In this document: positions 61,875 to 64,000 of the stretch, piece after piece
Layout of the letters: each line of letters starts with the position of its first letter
How positions within the stretch are numbered: position 1 is the first letter of the stretch
Program-made: the position numbers and the translations under genes
From: Pseudomonas arsenicoxydans
Lineage (GTDB): Bacteria; Pseudomonadota; Gammaproteobacteria; Pseudomonadales; Pseudomonadaceae
NCBI RefSeq assembly: GCF_900103875.1
Contig: NZ_LT629705.1
Coordinates: 3,791,001 to 3,855,000 of the forward strand
DNA length: 64,000 nt
Direction of reading: 5' to 3'
The notes under the pieces: model-generated
The model's database searches: none
What the model was told of the DNA's origin: nothing
What the model saw: the letters and a program-made list of their open reading frames with translations, nothing else

Positions 61875-64000
61875 TTATGGCAATTCTATCAACAGAGCCA
61901 GTGGAACGGTCTTGAGTGCGTCCTCATGTCCATAGGTTAGGACCTGGCGTTGCACACCGGCATAGGCAAATCCTTCATCGGGTATCGTAACTCTGAGTCG
62001 TCGTGTAAAAACAGCGGGACATTCCCTTGCCCAAAAATCCTGAGCGACCAGAGAGGCAATACCAGTGTCATTTGCAAGCTGCTCAACTTGGCCTGCAATC
62101 TCGCCCTCAGGCGCGATAAGCAACTTTGATACAGATCTAAAAACCGCTCGGAAATTGGCTAAATCTACAGATGTCCGCATTCGATAGATTTCGTGCGGTA
62201 CCTCTGCCAGGGAGAAGAGCAACTGGTCGGTCAAATTTGTAAACGGCAGCCAGTATGCAGATGTAGGTTGAGCTTGCGTTGCGGCATGCAACTGCCGCCA
62301 GAAAATCGGAAGGTCCGTAAATATTGCGGCGCCGGTCACTTGCGCCAGGAACATCGAAAGTTCAAGCGGTGCACAGCGAAACGCCATGAGCTGGCTATGA
62401 TCCTTTCCTGGCTGAGTCGGCTGTAGCAGCGCCAATGGGTCATCATCCCCAAGCTTCTTGAACTTTCGCGCCATTTCATCGACAGCGGCATTATTAAGAT
62501 GAGGCGACGATTGGCGGATGATACTGCTGATAGAGCCAAGTGGTAGCCGTGAGAACAGTCGCTCAGTGTCGTCCTCGGCAAGCCGCTTAAACATACCGGT
62601 GTCATCGTGAATGTCCCCTGCATCACTGACGCGAGCTTGCGCCATGTCCCGTATCGCTTTACCAAAAGCGAATTCCACCTCCCCTGGGTCAGGAACAAAA
62701 TGAACTATACCTGCCCGAATGAAGGGCTCAAGCTCCAGTAGGAGCATTACATTTTTCAGGGTCTGCACCCGGTGTTGAGACGGGTTTTCGACAGGGCTGA
62801 ACTCGGGGCGTACACACGCCGGATTGATAAACGGGTTGAGTAAAACTACCTCGTCGAAGTAGCTGGACCAACTCAGCACACTGGTAACCACAGTGCGAGG
62901 GTCGATACACCCCATGTAAACCGCCCGGAAAATCCGAGGATCCGGCCGCCGCCAAAGCTCCCTGAAGTTTGTATCAGTTGGCCACAGTGCTTGAAGGCAC
63001 CGATAAATTTGCGTTACGTGCTCGTCGTTGAGTTCTGCGCGCACGTCGTTCCAGCTTTTGCCGCTGTCCAGTCCAAGGATGTTTTTCACCTTGCCGACGA
63101 ACATTAGGTTCCGCTCTCGAATGCTTGCAACAGACCAGGTAGGCCTATGCGCTTCAGGAATATCCTTGCAACACGCTGTAAACGAATACCCGCTACCGCA
63201 ACCGCATTCGGCTTCATCATCGATGAGTTCTGAGGGAGGCGATTTCTTCAGGTACTCATGGCTGCCTGACGTACGCCCGTAAGGGTCCTGATAGTGGGTA
63301 GAGCCATCTTCGTACCCAACGTACATTTCCCCGCCGAAATGCCAAAGCTCGTCAGCTGGTGGGCGAAGCACTTCCGCGATCTTGCCCCAATCGCCGGCGT
63401 ATTCCTGTTCCGGATAGAGCCAATCTTCCACAGGCGCTGCCACATGTTTGCAGGCGCGAGATTTTAGAAGGTAGTTGATTGCCAGCACTTGCTCTCTGGA
63501 CAGCGACCTGGATCGGATCCATGCATCCGTTCGAACCAGGCTTTCTCCAAAGTTGCGGGCATTCTGTCTCTCGGCTAACAGGTCGACACCGTCTGCCTGC
63601 TTCGCGTAGTCGAGGTGGCTAAGGATTAGGCAATGCTCGGCATCTAGAGGGAAAATCGTCTGTGTACCGTTCCATTGCACGGACGGCTCATTTGGGTAGT
63701 GACATGTCGGTGCATCTGGAGGGCAGGCAGCGTTGTAAAGGGTGACAGGATTGTCGGAAATGATGAATTTAACGTCCGACTTTTCTGCGGAGACGATCTC
63801 TCGAACCCCTTCACTCCAGATGGTCAAGTTCAGTGTCAACAGTTGCTGCATTTCTCTCATTAGCCCGAACTGATCAAGCTGCGAGTAGTGCGCATTGATC
63901 CAATCTAGACCTTTCGGTGTACGTAACTTCTGTGCACCCAAGTACTCGAAAAAAGGCTTAAACGCATCATGAACTTCTTCTGGCTTACCACCAGTCAGTT
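61875..64000 (-). CDS. DUF4238/SEC-C protein (N-terminus beyond the window)
   Basis: At least 708 codons are open to the right edge. The first visible part resembles the C-terminal half of DUF4238 (VREIVSAEKSDVKFIISDNPVTLYN, then TIFPLDAEHCLILSH). Next is a SEC-C zinc motif, ECGCGSGYSFTACCKD, of the CxCxSGxxFxxCC form. After it come about 400 residues without a recognised domain, with WRRPDPRIFRAVYMGCIDPRTVVTSVLSW and FSRLPLGSISSIIRQSS segments. SEC-C motifs mediate protein or nucleic-acid contacts in SecA and toxins. It converges on the helicase gene, 108 bases away. Confidence 0.75.
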   Translation of the reverse strand, partial: LTGGKPEEVHDAFKPFFEYLGAQKLRTPKGLDWINAHYSQLDQFGLMREMQQLLTLNLTIWSEGVREIVSAEKSDVKFIISDNPVTLYNAACPPDAPTCHYPNEPSVQWNGTQTIFPLDAEHCLILSHLDYAKQADGVDLLAERQNARNFGESLVRTDAWIRSRSLSREQVLAINYLLKSRACKHVAAPVEDWLYPEQEYAGDWGKIAEVLRPPADELWHFGGEMYVGYEDGSTHYQDPYGRTSGSHEYLKKSPPSELIDDEAECGCGSGYSFTACCKDIPEAHRPTWSVASIRERNLMFVGKVKNILGLDSGKSWNDVRAELNDEHVTQIYRCLQALWPTDTNFRELWRRPDPRIFRAVYMGCIDPRTVVTSVLSWSSYFDEVVLLNPFINPACVRPEFSPVENPSQHRVQTLKNVMLLLELEPFIRAGIVHFVPDPGEVEFAFGKAIRDMAQARVSDAGDIHDDTGMFKRLAEDDTERLFSRLPLGSISSIIRQSSPHLNNAAVDEMARKFKKLGDDDPLALLQPTQPGKDHSQLMAFRCAPLELSMFLAQVTGAAIFTDLPIFWRQLHAATQAQPTSAYWLPFTNLTDQLLFSLAEVPHEIYRMRTSVDLANFRAVFRSVSKLLIAPEGEIAGQVEQLANDTGIASLVAQDFWARECPAVFTRRLRVTIPDEGFAYAGVQRQVLTYGHEDALKTVPLALLIELP

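Overview
The window looks like the chromosome of a fluorescent-group Pseudomonas. It is GC-rich, its genes match families typical of P. fluorescens relatives (DUF2790 periplasmic proteins, a SpuB/PuuA-type polyamine locus, Ku-type DNA ligase D, a bacterial phosphatidylcholine synthase), and its gaps carry the palindromic REP sequences of that group (GCGGGCTTGCCCGCG cores). No rRNA, tRNA or CRISPR array was seen. All functions below are read from protein sequence and context; no database search was run.

Positions 1 to about 40,800 read as core genome. A two-component system (histidine kinase cut by the left edge, OmpR-type regulator) faces two small exported proteins. Then come a DipZ-like thiol-disulfide protein, an AraC regulator facing a DUF4242 protein and a methyltransferase, a tandem universal stress protein, phosphatidylcholine synthase with DUF488, a TerB-like protein, a cupin, and a tight three-gene run of haem-oxygenase-like diiron enzyme, NPPY methyltransferase and LigD. 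An arylsulfatase is divergent from a DUF2092 protein and a Ser/Gly-repeat secreted protein. Small envelope and redox genes follow (SlyB-like lipoprotein, glutaredoxin, AhpD-like protein with a divergent AraC regulator). From 29,859 to 40,708 lies a polyamine uptake and gamma-glutamylation locus: a PotG-H-I-F transporter, PuuD-like hydrolase, PuuA-like ligase, PuuC-like dehydrogenase, PuuB-like oxidase and a PuuR-like regulator. It would import putrescine-type amines, glutamylate and oxidise them, and release GABA.

From about 41,300 the character changes. REP sequences disappear and insertion sequences dominate: an IS4-family element, an IS110/IS1111 element, two diverged copies of one IS1182-family element, a second type of IS1182-family element, and an IS21 istA-istB pair. 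Between them sit a MFS exporter with a divergent LysR regulator, small orphan proteins without recognisable domains, and a CysQ-like phosphatase flanked by inverted arrays of IS21-end-like repeats. One IS1182 copy carries an extra gene inside perfect 24-bp terminal repeats.

The last 6 kb (57.9 to 64.0 kb) has no transposase and looks like accessory cargo: a PrtN-like DNA-binding protein divergent from an unrecognised 346-aa protein; a C-protein-like XRE regulator divergent from a two-gene operon (196-aa winged-helix/coiled-coil protein plus SF2 helicase) whose promoter lies in a perfect 16-bp palindrome; and a DUF4238/SEC-C protein cut by the right edge. The regulated helicase module is the best candidate for an undescribed system, plausibly anti-phage or mobile-element related, but that is inference from layout.
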